The notes under the pieces are model-generated. The model was not told the DNA's origin and did not search any database. It was given only the letters and a program-made list of their open reading frames with translations. Source: Nocardia sp. BMG111209 (GTDB lineage: Bacteria; Actinomycetota; Actinomycetes; Mycobacteriales; Mycobacteriaceae). Taken from it: a DNA stretch of 64,000 nt. A program made the translations under genes and the position numbers. This document shows, piece by piece, positions 28,540-35,492 of this stretch. Each line of letters opens with the position of its first letter. Position 1 is the first letter of the stretch. The stretch lies in the NCBI RefSeq assembly GCF_000381925.1, contig NZ_KB907310.1, forward strand, positions 124,001 to 188,000, given 5' to 3'.

Positions 28540-28641
28540 TCAGTTCCTGCCGTCGCTGTCGCCGCCGTCGCCGGTCGGGAATTCGTTCCAGTTCTCGTTG
28601 TTCGACTGGCCGTTGGGGCCGGGGCCGAGGAGCCGAGTCAT
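28540..28641 (-). CDS. 33-codon ORF with a near-perfect Shine-Dalgarno: candidate precursor or signal peptide
   Basis: The ATG at 28641 is preceded by GAAAGGAGGTGA, which pairs along its whole length with the 3' end of 16S rRNA, with seven bases after GGAGG. The peptide starts MTRLLGPGPNGQSNNENW and ends in an Asp/Gly-rich tail. It is polar, rich in Asn, Gly and Asp, has no cysteine, and contains one Trp and one Phe. It lies 126 bases upstream of the SRPBCC gene on the same strand, and the ThDP gene follows that. The strength of the site suggests heavy expression. It could be a ribosomal peptide precursor or a small structural peptide; no class is recognised. Confidence 0.65.
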   Translation of the reverse strand: MTRLLGPGPNGQSNNENWNEFPTGDGGDSDGRN

Positions 28642-28702
28642 GGGGTCACCTCCTTTCGTGCTCGATGTGCCATTCGTCGGTGCGGGGGTCGTGGATGGGC
28701 CG

Positions 28703-28730
28703 TTGTCACCACCCGGCAACGCGGTATTGT
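28703..28730 (+). promoter_or_regulatory. Putative promoter for the ABM-domain gene
   Basis: TTGTCA (28703-28708) and TATTGT (28725-28730), 16 bases apart, in the divergent region between the 33-codon ORF and the gene at 28808. Confidence 0.4.
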
Positions 28731-28807
28731 CCGCGCGCGGACGAGGGAGGACGCTGAAGGTACCGGCGGCGCGGCCGGGCGCTGCCCCGAGCCACAAGGG
28801 GTGTGAC

Positions 28808-29431
28808 GTGTTCGCACGTGCTACGACCATCGAGGCGCAACTGTCGGCGATCGACGCCGGTATCGCCTATGTGCGGGACGAGGTACTGCCCGTGGTGACC
28901 GAAATTCCCGGGTGTATCGGGCTGTCACTGCTGGTGGACCGCCAGTCGGGGCGGTGCATCGCGACCACCGCGTGGGAATCCGAGCGGGCCATGCGCGAGA
29001 GCGAGGGGGAGGTCGGCGTGATCCGCGACCGGGCCTCCTACGAGGTGTTCCGGGGCCGCGCGCGGATCGAGGAGTGGGAGATCGCGGTGATGCACCGGGA
29101 CCACCGTTCCCGGCCGGGGGCCTGGGTGCGGGTGGCGTGGGGCCGGGTCGATCCGGCGCGGATGGACGCCACCGTCGCCAACTACAGCCACCGGGCGATT
29201 CCGGCGATCCAGCAACTGGAGGGGTTCTGCAGCGCGAGTCTGCTGGTCGACCGGGCCGCGGGCCGCGGGGTGTCGACGGAGACGTTCGACAGCTCCCTTG
29301 CGATGGAACGCACCCGTCAGGTGTCCGACGCCATGCGCGACGACAACACCATGGAGACCGGGGTCGAGGTCCTGGATATCGGTGAATTCGAGTTGGCGCT
29401 GGCGCACCTGCGGGTTCCGGAGCTGATCTGA
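28808..29431 (+). CDS. Tandem dimeric alpha-beta barrel (ABM-like) protein
   Basis: 207 residues from a GTG with AAGGGG upstream. It is two similar ferredoxin-like ABM units: residues about 5-95 (VLPVVTEIPGCIGLSLLVDR, TAWESERAMRESE) and about 105-200 (AIPAIQQLEGFCSASLLVDR, ETFDSSLAMERTR). Single ABM domains dimerise in cofactor-free monooxygenases and haem-degrading enzymes; here one chain holds both halves. It is divergent from the 33-codon ORF operon, with about 165 bases between starts, which suggests shared control. Confidence 0.78.
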   Translation: MFARATTIEAQLSAIDAGIAYVRDEVLPVVTEIPGCIGLSLLVDRQSGRCIATTAWESERAMRESEGEVGVIRDRASYEVFRGRARIEEWEIAVMHRDHRSRPGAWVRVAWGRVDPARMDATVANYSHRAIPAIQQLEGFCSASLLVDRAAGRGVSTETFDSSLAMERTRQVSDAMRDDNTMETGVEVLDIGEFELALAHLRVPELI

Positions 29432-29443
29432 GCCCGGCGGCCG

Positions 29444-29466
29444 CCGCCCGGAGCCGTTCCGGGCGG
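29444..29466. terminator. Hairpin terminator, convergent genes
   Basis: CCGCCCGGA and TCCGGGCGG form a perfect 9-bp stem around a five-base loop, between the ABM-like gene and the convergent small gene at 29477. It has no T-run. Confidence 0.6.
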
Positions 29467-29476
29467 CCGGCCGGAT

Positions 29477-29755
29477 TCAGAGCGGATGCCGGTCGAGTTC
29501 GGTGTTGGCCAGCCGGGCGGCCTCGGCGGCCTCGTCGTGGGACAGTCGCCGGTCGGCGGCGGGGGTTGCCTCGCGTTCGCGGTCGATCTTGCCCTGCATC
29601 GGCTCCAGGAACGGGGGCGGTGGCTCGGTCCCGGAGATCCTGCGGGATTCGGCTCGATCGGATTCATGGTCGTGACGGTGCTGACGTCGGGCTGCGGCTG
29701 CCTCGGTCTCCTGCTTGCGGCGCGCATCCTGCGACAAGTTCTGCTGCTTGCGCAT
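29477..29755 (-). CDS. Small charged hypothetical protein (92 aa)
   Basis: The ATG at 29755 follows GGAGGTGATC, a full anti-Shine-Dalgarno match at five-base spacing. The protein is very hydrophilic: QDARRKQETEAAAARRQHR near the start and LSHDEAAEAARLANTELDRH at the end, mostly predicted helix or disorder. No domain is recognised. It is probably a small cytoplasmic protein expressed at high level. The LysR gene's 3' end lies 43 bases upstream of its start. Confidence 0.7.
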   Translation of the reverse strand: MRKQQNLSQDARRKQETEAAAARRQHRHDHESDRAESRRISGTEPPPPFLEPMQGKIDREREATPAADRRLSHDEAAEAARLANTELDRHPL

Positions 29756-29798
29756 GATCACCTCCGGTTACGTACGGATCTCTTCAGTATGCGCCTCG

Positions 29799-30686
29799 TC
29801 AGCTGATCGTTTGCCGGGCCGCCGGTGCGGTCACCGCGTGCAGGGCGGCGCGGGCGGCGGCGACGGCGGGGTGGGAGCCGGTGCCGGAGCGGTAGGCGAG
29901 GCGGGTGCGGCGGCGGATCGGCAGCGGGGTGAGGGTCACCGGGGCGGGGACCGTGGTGGCGCCCAGTTCGGGGACGAAGGCGACGCCCTGTCCGGCGGCC
30001 ACCAGCGCCAGGACGGTGCCGAAGTCGTCGGTGTGATGGCGGATGCGGGGGGTGAAGCCGGCGGCCTCGCAGGCGCGGATCGTGACGAGGTGGCAGAGGG
30101 TGCCGGGCGTCCCCGCGATCCAGGGCGAGTCGCGATGCGCGGCGACCTCGGTGGCCGTCGGGGCGGCCAGGTAGACCACCTCCTCGAGCAGCGGATCCGA
30201 GTCCAGACCGGTCTCGGGACCGCGCGGGACGTAGTCGTACTCCTGGACCAGGGCGAGATCCAGGGTCTCGGCGCGCAGCGCGGCGGGGGTGTCGGCCGGA
30301 TCCACCTCCGTGACCAGCAGTTCCAGCCGCGGATGGTCCCGGCTCAGCGCCACCAGCGCGGGCGCGACGATGGTGTGCGCCGCGGTGGCGAAGGCGCCGA
30401 TGCGCAGCGTCCCCGCGAGTTCGCCACGGCCGCTGGACAATTCGGCCTCGGCCTGTTCCAGCACCGCGAGCACCGTCTCGGTGTGTTCCACCAGGCGCAG
30501 CGCCGCGGGGGTGAGGGCGACGCTGCGGCCGGTGCGTTCCAGCAGCGGCACGCCGGCCTCCCGTTCCAGCGCGGTGAGCTGCTGGGAGACCGCGGACGGG
30601 GTGTAGGTGAGGGCCTCGGCCACCGCGGCGATGGTGCCGCGGTGGGCCAGTTCGCGGAGCAGGCGTAACCGCCGCACATCGAGCAT
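29799..30686 (-). CDS. LysR-family transcriptional regulator
   Basis: 295 residues. Residues 1-60 form the winged helix-turn-helix (MLDVRRLRLLRELAHRGTIA, AEALTYTPSAVSQQLTALER); residues about 90-290 form the effector-binding domain. It is transcribed divergently from the DapA-like gene with 70 bases between starts, the usual arrangement for a LysR regulator and its target. Confidence 0.93.
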   Translation of the reverse strand: MLDVRRLRLLRELAHRGTIAAVAEALTYTPSAVSQQLTALEREAGVPLLERTGRSVALTPAALRLVEHTETVLAVLEQAEAELSSGRGELAGTLRIGAFATAAHTIVAPALVALSRDHPRLELLVTEVDPADTPAALRAETLDLALVQEYDYVPRGPETGLDSDPLLEEVVYLAAPTATEVAAHRDSPWIAGTPGTLCHLVTIRACEAAGFTPRIRHHTDDFGTVLALVAAGQGVAFVPELGATTVPAPVTLTPLPIRRRTRLAYRSGTGSHPAVAAARAALHAVTAPAARQTIS

Positions 30687-30756
30687 CAGAACATCTTATG
30701 CTCGAATGCAGAAAGCCGTAATTGACCTACCGATTCCGGGGTCGCAGGCTGGGTCC

Positions 30757-31707
30757 ATGAGTTTCACGGGTTTGTATGTTCCGCTGATCACGCCGTTCAC
30801 GGCCGCGGACGAGGTCGACAGCGCGGCGCTGGCCCGGCTGGCACACGAGGCGCTCGACGCCGGGGCGGCCGGCCTGGTCGCGCTCGGCACCACCGGCGAA
30901 CCCGTGACGCTGACCGCCGCGGAACGGCAACGGGTACTCGACGTCTGCGCCGATATCTGCCGGGAGCGCGGGGTGCCGCTGATCGTCGGCGCGGGGTCGA
31001 ACGGCACCGCCGATTCGGCCCGCGATCTGGCCGCCGTGGATCCGCGCGCGGCCGCGGTGCTCAGCGTGGTGCCGTACTACCTGCGGCCGTCGGAGGAGGG
31101 GGTGGTCGCGCACTTCCGGCAGCTGGCCGCCGCGAGCCCCGTCCCGCTGGTGGTGTACCACATCCCGTATCGCACCGGCCGCGCACTGAGCGCCGAAACC
31201 CTGTGCCGGATAGCCGAATTGCCGAACGTCGCCGGATTCAAACTGGCCGCCGGCGGCATCGACGAGACCGTGATCGCCTTCCTGAGCCGGGCCACCGGCA
31301 CCGACATCCTGGCCGGCGACGATCTGTACACCGCGCCGCTGCTGGCCCTGGGCGCCGCCGGCGCGATCCTGGCCTGCGCCAACGTCGCCCCGGCCGAGTA
31401 CGCCGAACTCGTCGCCGCCTGGCGCGCCGGTGAACTCGAGCGGGGCCGCGTCCTCGGCAACCGGCTGGTCCCGCTGGCACAGGCGCTGTTCGCCGAACCG
31501 AATCCCGTGGTGCTCAAGGCAGTACTGGCCGCGCAGGGCCGGATCGCGACCCCCGCGGTCCGGTTGCCGCTGCTACCGGCCACCGAAACCGCCACCGCCG
31601 CAGCACTTTCCGCTCTCACGCAGCTCGGCCCGGCCGTTCCGGTTCGGAGCGTGCCGAGTGCGGAGCCCAGCGGTTCCACAGCGCGGCAGACCGTTCCGAT
31701 CCAATAG
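30757..31707 (+). CDS. DapA-family (DHDPS/NAL) lyase
   Basis: 316 residues from the ATG at 30757. TIM-barrel motifs: LYVPLITPF, ALGTTGEPVTLTAAER (phosphate/carboxylate loop), Tyr134 in LVVYHIPYRTGR and the Schiff-base Lys162 in NVAGFKLAAGG. It could be a 4-hydroxy-tetrahydrodipicolinate synthase paralogue or another pyruvate-dependent aldolase. Location away from dap genes and control by an adjacent LysR protein favour a catabolic or accessory aldolase. The last 30 residues are a variable tail. Confidence 0.88.
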   Translation: MSFTGLYVPLITPFTAADEVDSAALARLAHEALDAGAAGLVALGTTGEPVTLTAAERQRVLDVCADICRERGVPLIVGAGSNGTADSARDLAAVDPRAAAVLSVVPYYLRPSEEGVVAHFRQLAAASPVPLVVYHIPYRTGRALSAETLCRIAELPNVAGFKLAAGGIDETVIAFLSRATGTDILAGDDLYTAPLLALGAAGAILACANVAPAEYAELVAAWRAGELERGRVLGNRLVPLAQALFAEPNPVVLKAVLAAQGRIATPAVRLPLLPATETATAAALSALTQLGPAVPVRSVPSAEPSGSTARQTVPIQ

Positions 31708-31798
31708 GTGTGCCGTCCGCGCACCTGCCCGATCCGGACCGGCAGACAGCTCGCCGTCCGGCCCATCCGGACCCGTGCAGACGGGCCCATCCGGCCCG

Positions 31799-31963
31799 GT
31801 GCGAACAGCTCGCCGTCCGGCCCCGTGCGAACGGCTCGCCGCTCGGCCCGTGCGAACGGCCCCGTGCGAACAGCTCGCCGCGCGGCCCGGTGCGACCAGC
31901 TCGCCGCGCGGCCCCGTGCGAACAGCTCGCCGCCCGGCCCCGCGCGAACGGCCCGCCGTCCGG
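31799..31963. repeat. 26-bp tandem repeat (minisatellite)
   Basis: Unit GTGCGAACAGCTCGCCG followed by three variable bases and GGCCCC. Copies start at 31799, 31825, 31864, 31890, 31916 and 31942, with one truncated 14-base copy at 31850; weaker relatives extend back to about 31740. A 26-base period is not a multiple of three, so the array is not a coding repeat. It fills the 333-base gap between the DapA-like gene and the convergent reductase gene. Confidence 0.85.
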
Positions 31964-32040
31964 ATGCGACGGTTGCCGGTCGAGTGGAGGCGCGTGCTCG
32001 AACCTCGAGCCGTGCACCGGAACCCGCTGTGCGACAACGG

Positions 32041-32658
32041 TTACCGGTCGGCCTTCAGCGCCGTGAACGCCGCCGCCCAGTCCGGCATCGCCGGACCGTC
32101 GTACAGCTCGAAGGTGGTGCCGTGCGCCTCGGGCCGCAGCAGCGCCTCGACACTCGCTCGCGCGACCGTGTCGCGGCTCACCCGGCCGTCGCCGCGATCG
32201 CCCTGTTCCAGCCGGGCGCCGGTACCGGGGGAGTCGGTGAGCCAGCCCGGCCGCACGACGGCATAGGGCGTACCGCTGTCCCGCAGCGCCTGTTCACCGG
32301 CGGCCCGCGCCTCGATGATGTCCGCCAGATCGGGATGTTCGGCGGCGCGGGTGATGTAGATCTGGGAGACGAGCACCACCGGAACCCGCTGTGCCGCAGC
32401 AAGTTCGGCGAGCCGGGCGATGCCGTGATGCATGACCGCGACGGCCCCGGCCGAATCGGTGGGCGGCTCGACCGAGGCGATCACGCCATCGATGTCGCGC
32501 AGCAGATCCGGGGCGAGGTCGCGGGCCAGATCGACCGTCACCGTGCGGGGCCCGCGGGGACGGCGGCTGCCGACCAGCACGTCGTGGCCGTCCGCGGTCA
32601 GCAACTCCACCGCCCGCCGACCGGTGCGACCGGTCCCACCGACAACCAGGATGGACAC
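32041..32658 (-). CDS. NAD(P)-binding atypical SDR (NmrA-like)
   Basis: 205 residues. The N-terminal ILVVGGTGRTGRRAVELL is a GGTGxxG dinucleotide-binding motif; VLVGSRRPRGPRTV suggests NADP preference. The SDR tyrosine-lysine pair is not evident, as in NmrA-like sensors and NAD(P)H quinone-reductase-like proteins. VPVVLVSQIYITR and PYAVVRPGWLTDSPG fit the family. Substrate unknown. It stands 51 bases downstream of the SDR gene on the same strand and may be co-transcribed. Confidence 0.85.
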   Translation of the reverse strand: MSILVVGGTGRTGRRAVELLTADGHDVLVGSRRPRGPRTVTVDLARDLAPDLLRDIDGVIASVEPPTDSAGAVAVMHHGIARLAELAAAQRVPVVLVSQIYITRAAEHPDLADIIEARAAGEQALRDSGTPYAVVRPGWLTDSPGTGARLEQGDRGDGRVSRDTVARASVEALLRPEAHGTTFELYDGPAMPDWAAAFTALKADR

Positions 32659-32709
32659 GAGAACTCCTTCACCTCGGAACAGCGCACATTATCGATCGTG
32701 GCCGGGCAT

Positions 32710-33393
32710 TCACCAGGGCAGGGGACGGCCGTCGCGGAAGAAGCCACCGGTGGGCCCCGAATCGGGCAGCGTGGCCGCCCACACCACCCCCGCCGCACCC
32801 TCGGCGACCGGCCGCCCGCCGGGTCCACCCATCTCCGTGGCGACCCAGCCGGGGCATACCGAGTTCACCAGGATCCGATCGCCGCGCAGTTCCCCGGCGA
32901 GCATCCGGGTCAGCGCGTTCAGGCCGACCTTGGACGCGGTGTAGGCGGGGGTGCCGCCACCCATCTCGGTCAGCGAGGCCGCCTCGCTGGACACGTTGAC
33001 GATCCGTGGATGCGCGCTGCGCCGCAGCAGCGGCAGGAATGCCTGCACCATCCGCCACGGGCCGTAGAGATTCGTCTCGGCGGCCTCCCGCACCACCGCG
33101 AGATCCGCGGTCGCGGCCCGCTGCCAGGTGTCGTAATCGATCGCGGCGTTGTTGATCAGTACGTCCAGCCGGCCGTGGGTGTCGGCCACGGTCGCGGCGG
33201 CCGCGGCGATCCCGTCCGGATCCGTGACATCGAGTCGCAGGGGCACCGCACCCACCTGCTCGGCGGCGGCCGTGGCGGCCTCGGTCGAGCGGGCGGTCAG
33301 CAGCACGGTGTGCCCGTGCCGCACCAGCTGCGCACACACCTCCAGGCCGATCCCGCGATTGCCGCCGGTGACCAACGCGATGCTCTCGTTCAT
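32710..33393 (-). CDS. Short-chain dehydrogenase/reductase
   Basis: 227 residues from the ATG at 33393. Classical SDR: TGGNRGIG cofactor motif, LINNAAI, the catalytic Ser in VNVSSEAAS, and Tyr/Lys in YTASKVGLNAL. The substrate is not predictable. It is divergent from a LysR-type gene (60 bases between starts) and is its likely target. A longer frame upstream would overlap that promoter and is rejected. Confidence 0.92.
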   Translation of the reverse strand: MNESIALVTGGNRGIGLEVCAQLVRHGHTVLLTARSTEAATAAAEQVGAVPLRLDVTDPDGIAAAAATVADTHGRLDVLINNAAIDYDTWQRAATADLAVVREAAETNLYGPWRMVQAFLPLLRRSAHPRIVNVSSEAASLTEMGGGTPAYTASKVGLNALTRMLAGELRGDRILVNSVCPGWVATEMGGPGGRPVAEGAAGVVWAATLPDSGPTGGFFRDGRPLPW

Positions 33394-33440
33394 GCCTCGA
33401 TCCTCGCCGCCGGACCGGATGCCGTCCAAGATCTTTCGTG

Positions 33441-33455
33441 ATAACCAGGAGTTAT
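33441..33455. promoter_or_regulatory. LysR-type box overlapping the regulator's own start
   Basis: ATAACCAGGAGTTAT is a perfect inverted repeat (5-bp arms) that contains the T-N11-A LysR pattern. It covers the AGGAG ribosome binding site and the start codon of the LysR gene at 33454 and lies in the short divergent region with the SDR gene. A second palindrome, AAGATCTT, is at 33428-33435. Confidence 0.5.
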
Positions 33456-34335
33456 GGATGCGCATCTGCGCGATCTGCGGTACTTCGCGACGGTCGCCGA
33501 CGAGCTCAGCTTCACCCGGGCGGCGGAGCGACTGTACGTGTCGCAGCCCGCGCTGAGCAAACAGATCCGGCGGCTGGAGACCGATCTGCGGGTGCCGCTG
33601 TTCGAGCGGGACGGCCGCGGCGTCCGGCTGACCGCCGCCGGTGCGGCATTACTCCCCGCGGCGCGAAATCTGTTGCGCGACTGGGCAGAAGCGCAACGCG
33701 TGGTCAGCGATGCGGCGGCCGCGGCCGCCTCGGTGCTGACCGTCGGCGTCTCGACCAGTGTCGGCCGCGGCTTGTTCCAGCGTGCCCGGGACCTGTTCGC
33801 CGAGCGCCGGCCCGGCTGGCGGCTGGCGATCCGGCAGATCGACTGGGACGACCCCAGCGCCGGGCTCGCCGGTGGCGACACCGATGTGTCCCTGGTGTGG
33901 TTGCCGATCCCGGACCGGCGCCGCTACGGCGTGCGGGTCGTGGCCACGGAGCCGCGCTGGGTCGCCTTCCGCGACGACCATCGGCTGGCCGGACGCGATC
34001 GGGTGGATTTCGCCGAATTGCTCGGGGAGCCGTTGCTGGCCCTGCCCGAGGATTCCGGTCCGCTGCGCGAGTACTGGCTCGGCGAGCCGGATCGGGCGGG
34101 TGCGCCGGTGCGGATCGGCGCGGTGGTCGCCAATGCCGACGAGACATTCGCCGCGATCGAGGACGGTAGCGGGATCGTCCTGCTCGCGGAGGGTAACGCC
34201 GCCATCTACCACCGTCCCGGCATCCGGGCGGTCCCGGTGGACGGCTTGTCACCGGCCGAGCTGGCCGTCATCTGGAATCGCGCTGATCATCGGCCCGCGG
34301 TCCGGGATTTCGTCGACGCCGTCACGCCGCCGTAG
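33454..34335 (+). CDS. LysR-family transcriptional regulator
   Basis: 293 residues. The helix-turn-helix is at residues 1-60 (LRDLRYFATVADELSFTRAA, LYVSQPALSKQIRRLETDL), followed by an effector-binding domain (VLTVGVSTSVGRGLFQRA onward). It is divergent from the SDR gene and probably controls it and itself through the box at 33441-33455. Confidence 0.93.
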   Translation: MDAHLRDLRYFATVADELSFTRAAERLYVSQPALSKQIRRLETDLRVPLFERDGRGVRLTAAGAALLPAARNLLRDWAEAQRVVSDAAAAAASVLTVGVSTSVGRGLFQRARDLFAERRPGWRLAIRQIDWDDPSAGLAGGDTDVSLVWLPIPDRRRYGVRVVATEPRWVAFRDDHRLAGRDRVDFAELLGEPLLALPEDSGPLREYWLGEPDRAGAPVRIGAVVANADETFAAIEDGSGIVLLAEGNAAIYHRPGIRAVPVDGLSPAELAVIWNRADHRPAVRDFVDAVTPP

Positions 34336-34406
34336 CGCTCGGGAGGGCTGCCGAAGCGAGTTGTGTTGCGGGATCACCGCGACCGGTCAGCGGCCGACGA
34401 TCGCGG

Positions 34407-34610
34407 TCAATGATCGGGGTCCGAGTCGCCGTCGCGGCGGGGGCGCGAGATGCGCCAGAGAAAATCGGGGTCGTCGTCCGGGCCGATGATCCGGTTGCGC
34501 CGCGAAGGGGCCCGGCCGGCATTGATGCGGCGCGCGCGTTCCGGTCCGAATGCTTTCCAGCACAGCACCGCGACTGCTACGACCGCGATGAGTGCCAACA
34601 GGTACGTCAC
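34407..34610 (-). CDS. Small single-span membrane protein (67 aa)
   Basis: The GTG at 34610 is preceded by AAGGAGG at eight bases; an in-frame GTG at 34619 lies inside that site and is rejected. The N-terminal helix YLLALIAVVAVAVLCWKAF is followed by a basic, then acidic, cytoplasmic tail (RRINAGRAPSRRNRI, GPDDDPDF). No family is recognised. It lies downstream of bldC on the same strand. Confidence 0.7.
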   Translation of the reverse strand: MTYLLALIAVVAVAVLCWKAFGPERARRINAGRAPSRRNRIIGPDDDPDFLWRISRPRRDGDSDPDH

Positions 34611-34680
34611 GTCACTCACCTCCTTGCATCGAGGGTAATGCGTGTGCGTACCCGTGGCACCGCCAACATCGAAATAAGGG

Positions 34681-34920
34681 CTATGACCTGGTCGCTTCGG
34701 TGGTCAGCGACTTCAACAGCTGCATTACCTCGGACTCCCGGAAACGGCGGTGGCCGCCCGGCGTGCGCAGCGAGCCCAGCCTTCCGGCGTGTGCCCAACG
34801 GGTGACGGTCTTCGGATCGACATGGAACAGCGCCGCCACCTGGCCCGGGGTCAAGAGGGCCTCCTGGCCGGAGACGGAGACGGAACCCAAAGTGCGGCTC
34901 GCCGCGGTGATCGCAGTCAT
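34681..34920 (-). CDS. bldC: BldC-like MerR-type DNA-binding protein
   Basis: 79 residues: a single winged-helix MerR DNA-binding domain, LLTPGQVAALFHVDPKTVTRWAHAGRLGSLRTPGGHRRF, without the coiled-coil or effector part, as in Streptomyces BldC, which binds cooperatively to direct repeats and controls development. The start at 34920 precedes a short Ala/Ser-rich arm. The 233-base region upstream is AT-rich for this genome and contains an inverted repeat (35019-35055). Confidence 0.9.
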   Translation of the reverse strand: MTAITAASRTLGSVSVSGQEALLTPGQVAALFHVDPKTVTRWAHAGRLGSLRTPGGHRRFRESEVMQLLKSLTTEATRS

Positions 34921-35018
34921 TCGCAAACCTTTCCGTAATCGACAGTCCCTCATCAGATAGCGACATCGTTGCACCGATACCCCCAGGTGTTCGAACGATC
35001 TAACGTTGGTAAAGGGGG

Positions 35019-35055
35019 AGTAATAGACAAATCGGATATACGTACGGCTATTACT
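35019..35055. promoter_or_regulatory. AT-rich control region with inverted repeat upstream of bldC
   Basis: AGTAATAG (35019-35026) and CTATTACT (35048-35055) are perfect 8-bp inverted arms about 21 bases apart, in the AT-rich stretch between the divergent bldC and DUF4229 genes. Their position suggests an operator or looped site for bldC transcription. Confidence 0.4.
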
Positions 35056-35153
35056 GTGCAACGTTCTCCGGCCCAGCTAAATTCCAGCGAACAGGCCGTC
35101 GCGGGGCACCGGGCCGGGCGGTCCCGGCGCGGGCCGTCGCCTAGGCTGGTCAC

Positions 35154-35492
35154 GTGAGTGATGCATCCCGACCCGAGGACGCCGCTGCCGACCGGGCCAC
35201 GGCGTCGGCGGGCCGGCGGCTGGCGCGCAACCTGGCGCTGTACACGGTGGCCCGGTTGCTGCTGGTGGCCGCGATAGCCGCCCTCATCGAGGGTGTCGGT
35301 CGTTTGCTGAAGGTGGACGTCCCGCTGATCGTGGCCCTGCTGTTCGCGGTCCTCGTCGCGCTGCCGGTCTCGATGGTGGCCTTCAAGCGCCTGCGGACCA
35401 ACGTCAACGAGAGCATCACGGCGGTCGACGAGAAGCGCCGCACCGACAAGGCCCAGCTGCGCGCACGCCTGCGCGGCGAGGAGCACGGGTGA
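35154..35492 (+). CDS. DUF4229 membrane protein
   Basis: 112 residues. Two adjacent hydrophobic helices ([21 protein letters not shown] and [22 protein letters not shown]) are followed by a charged helical tail ([15 protein letters not shown]), the DUF4229 layout. The GTG start is at 35154. The stop overlaps the Cds1-like start (GTGA), so the two proteins are made together. In Mycobacterium a DUF4229-type gene also neighbours cds1, as I recall. Confidence 0.85.
   Translation: MSDASRPEDAAADRATASAGRRLARNLALYTVARLLLVAAIAALIEGVGRLLKVDVPLIVALLFAVLVALPVSMVAFKRLRTNVNESITAVDEKRRTDKAQLRARLRGEEHG

Noticed and set aside
31708..32040. CRISPR array in the tandem-repeat region
   Set aside because: The units are contiguous 26-bp repeats without unique spacers, and no cas genes are present.
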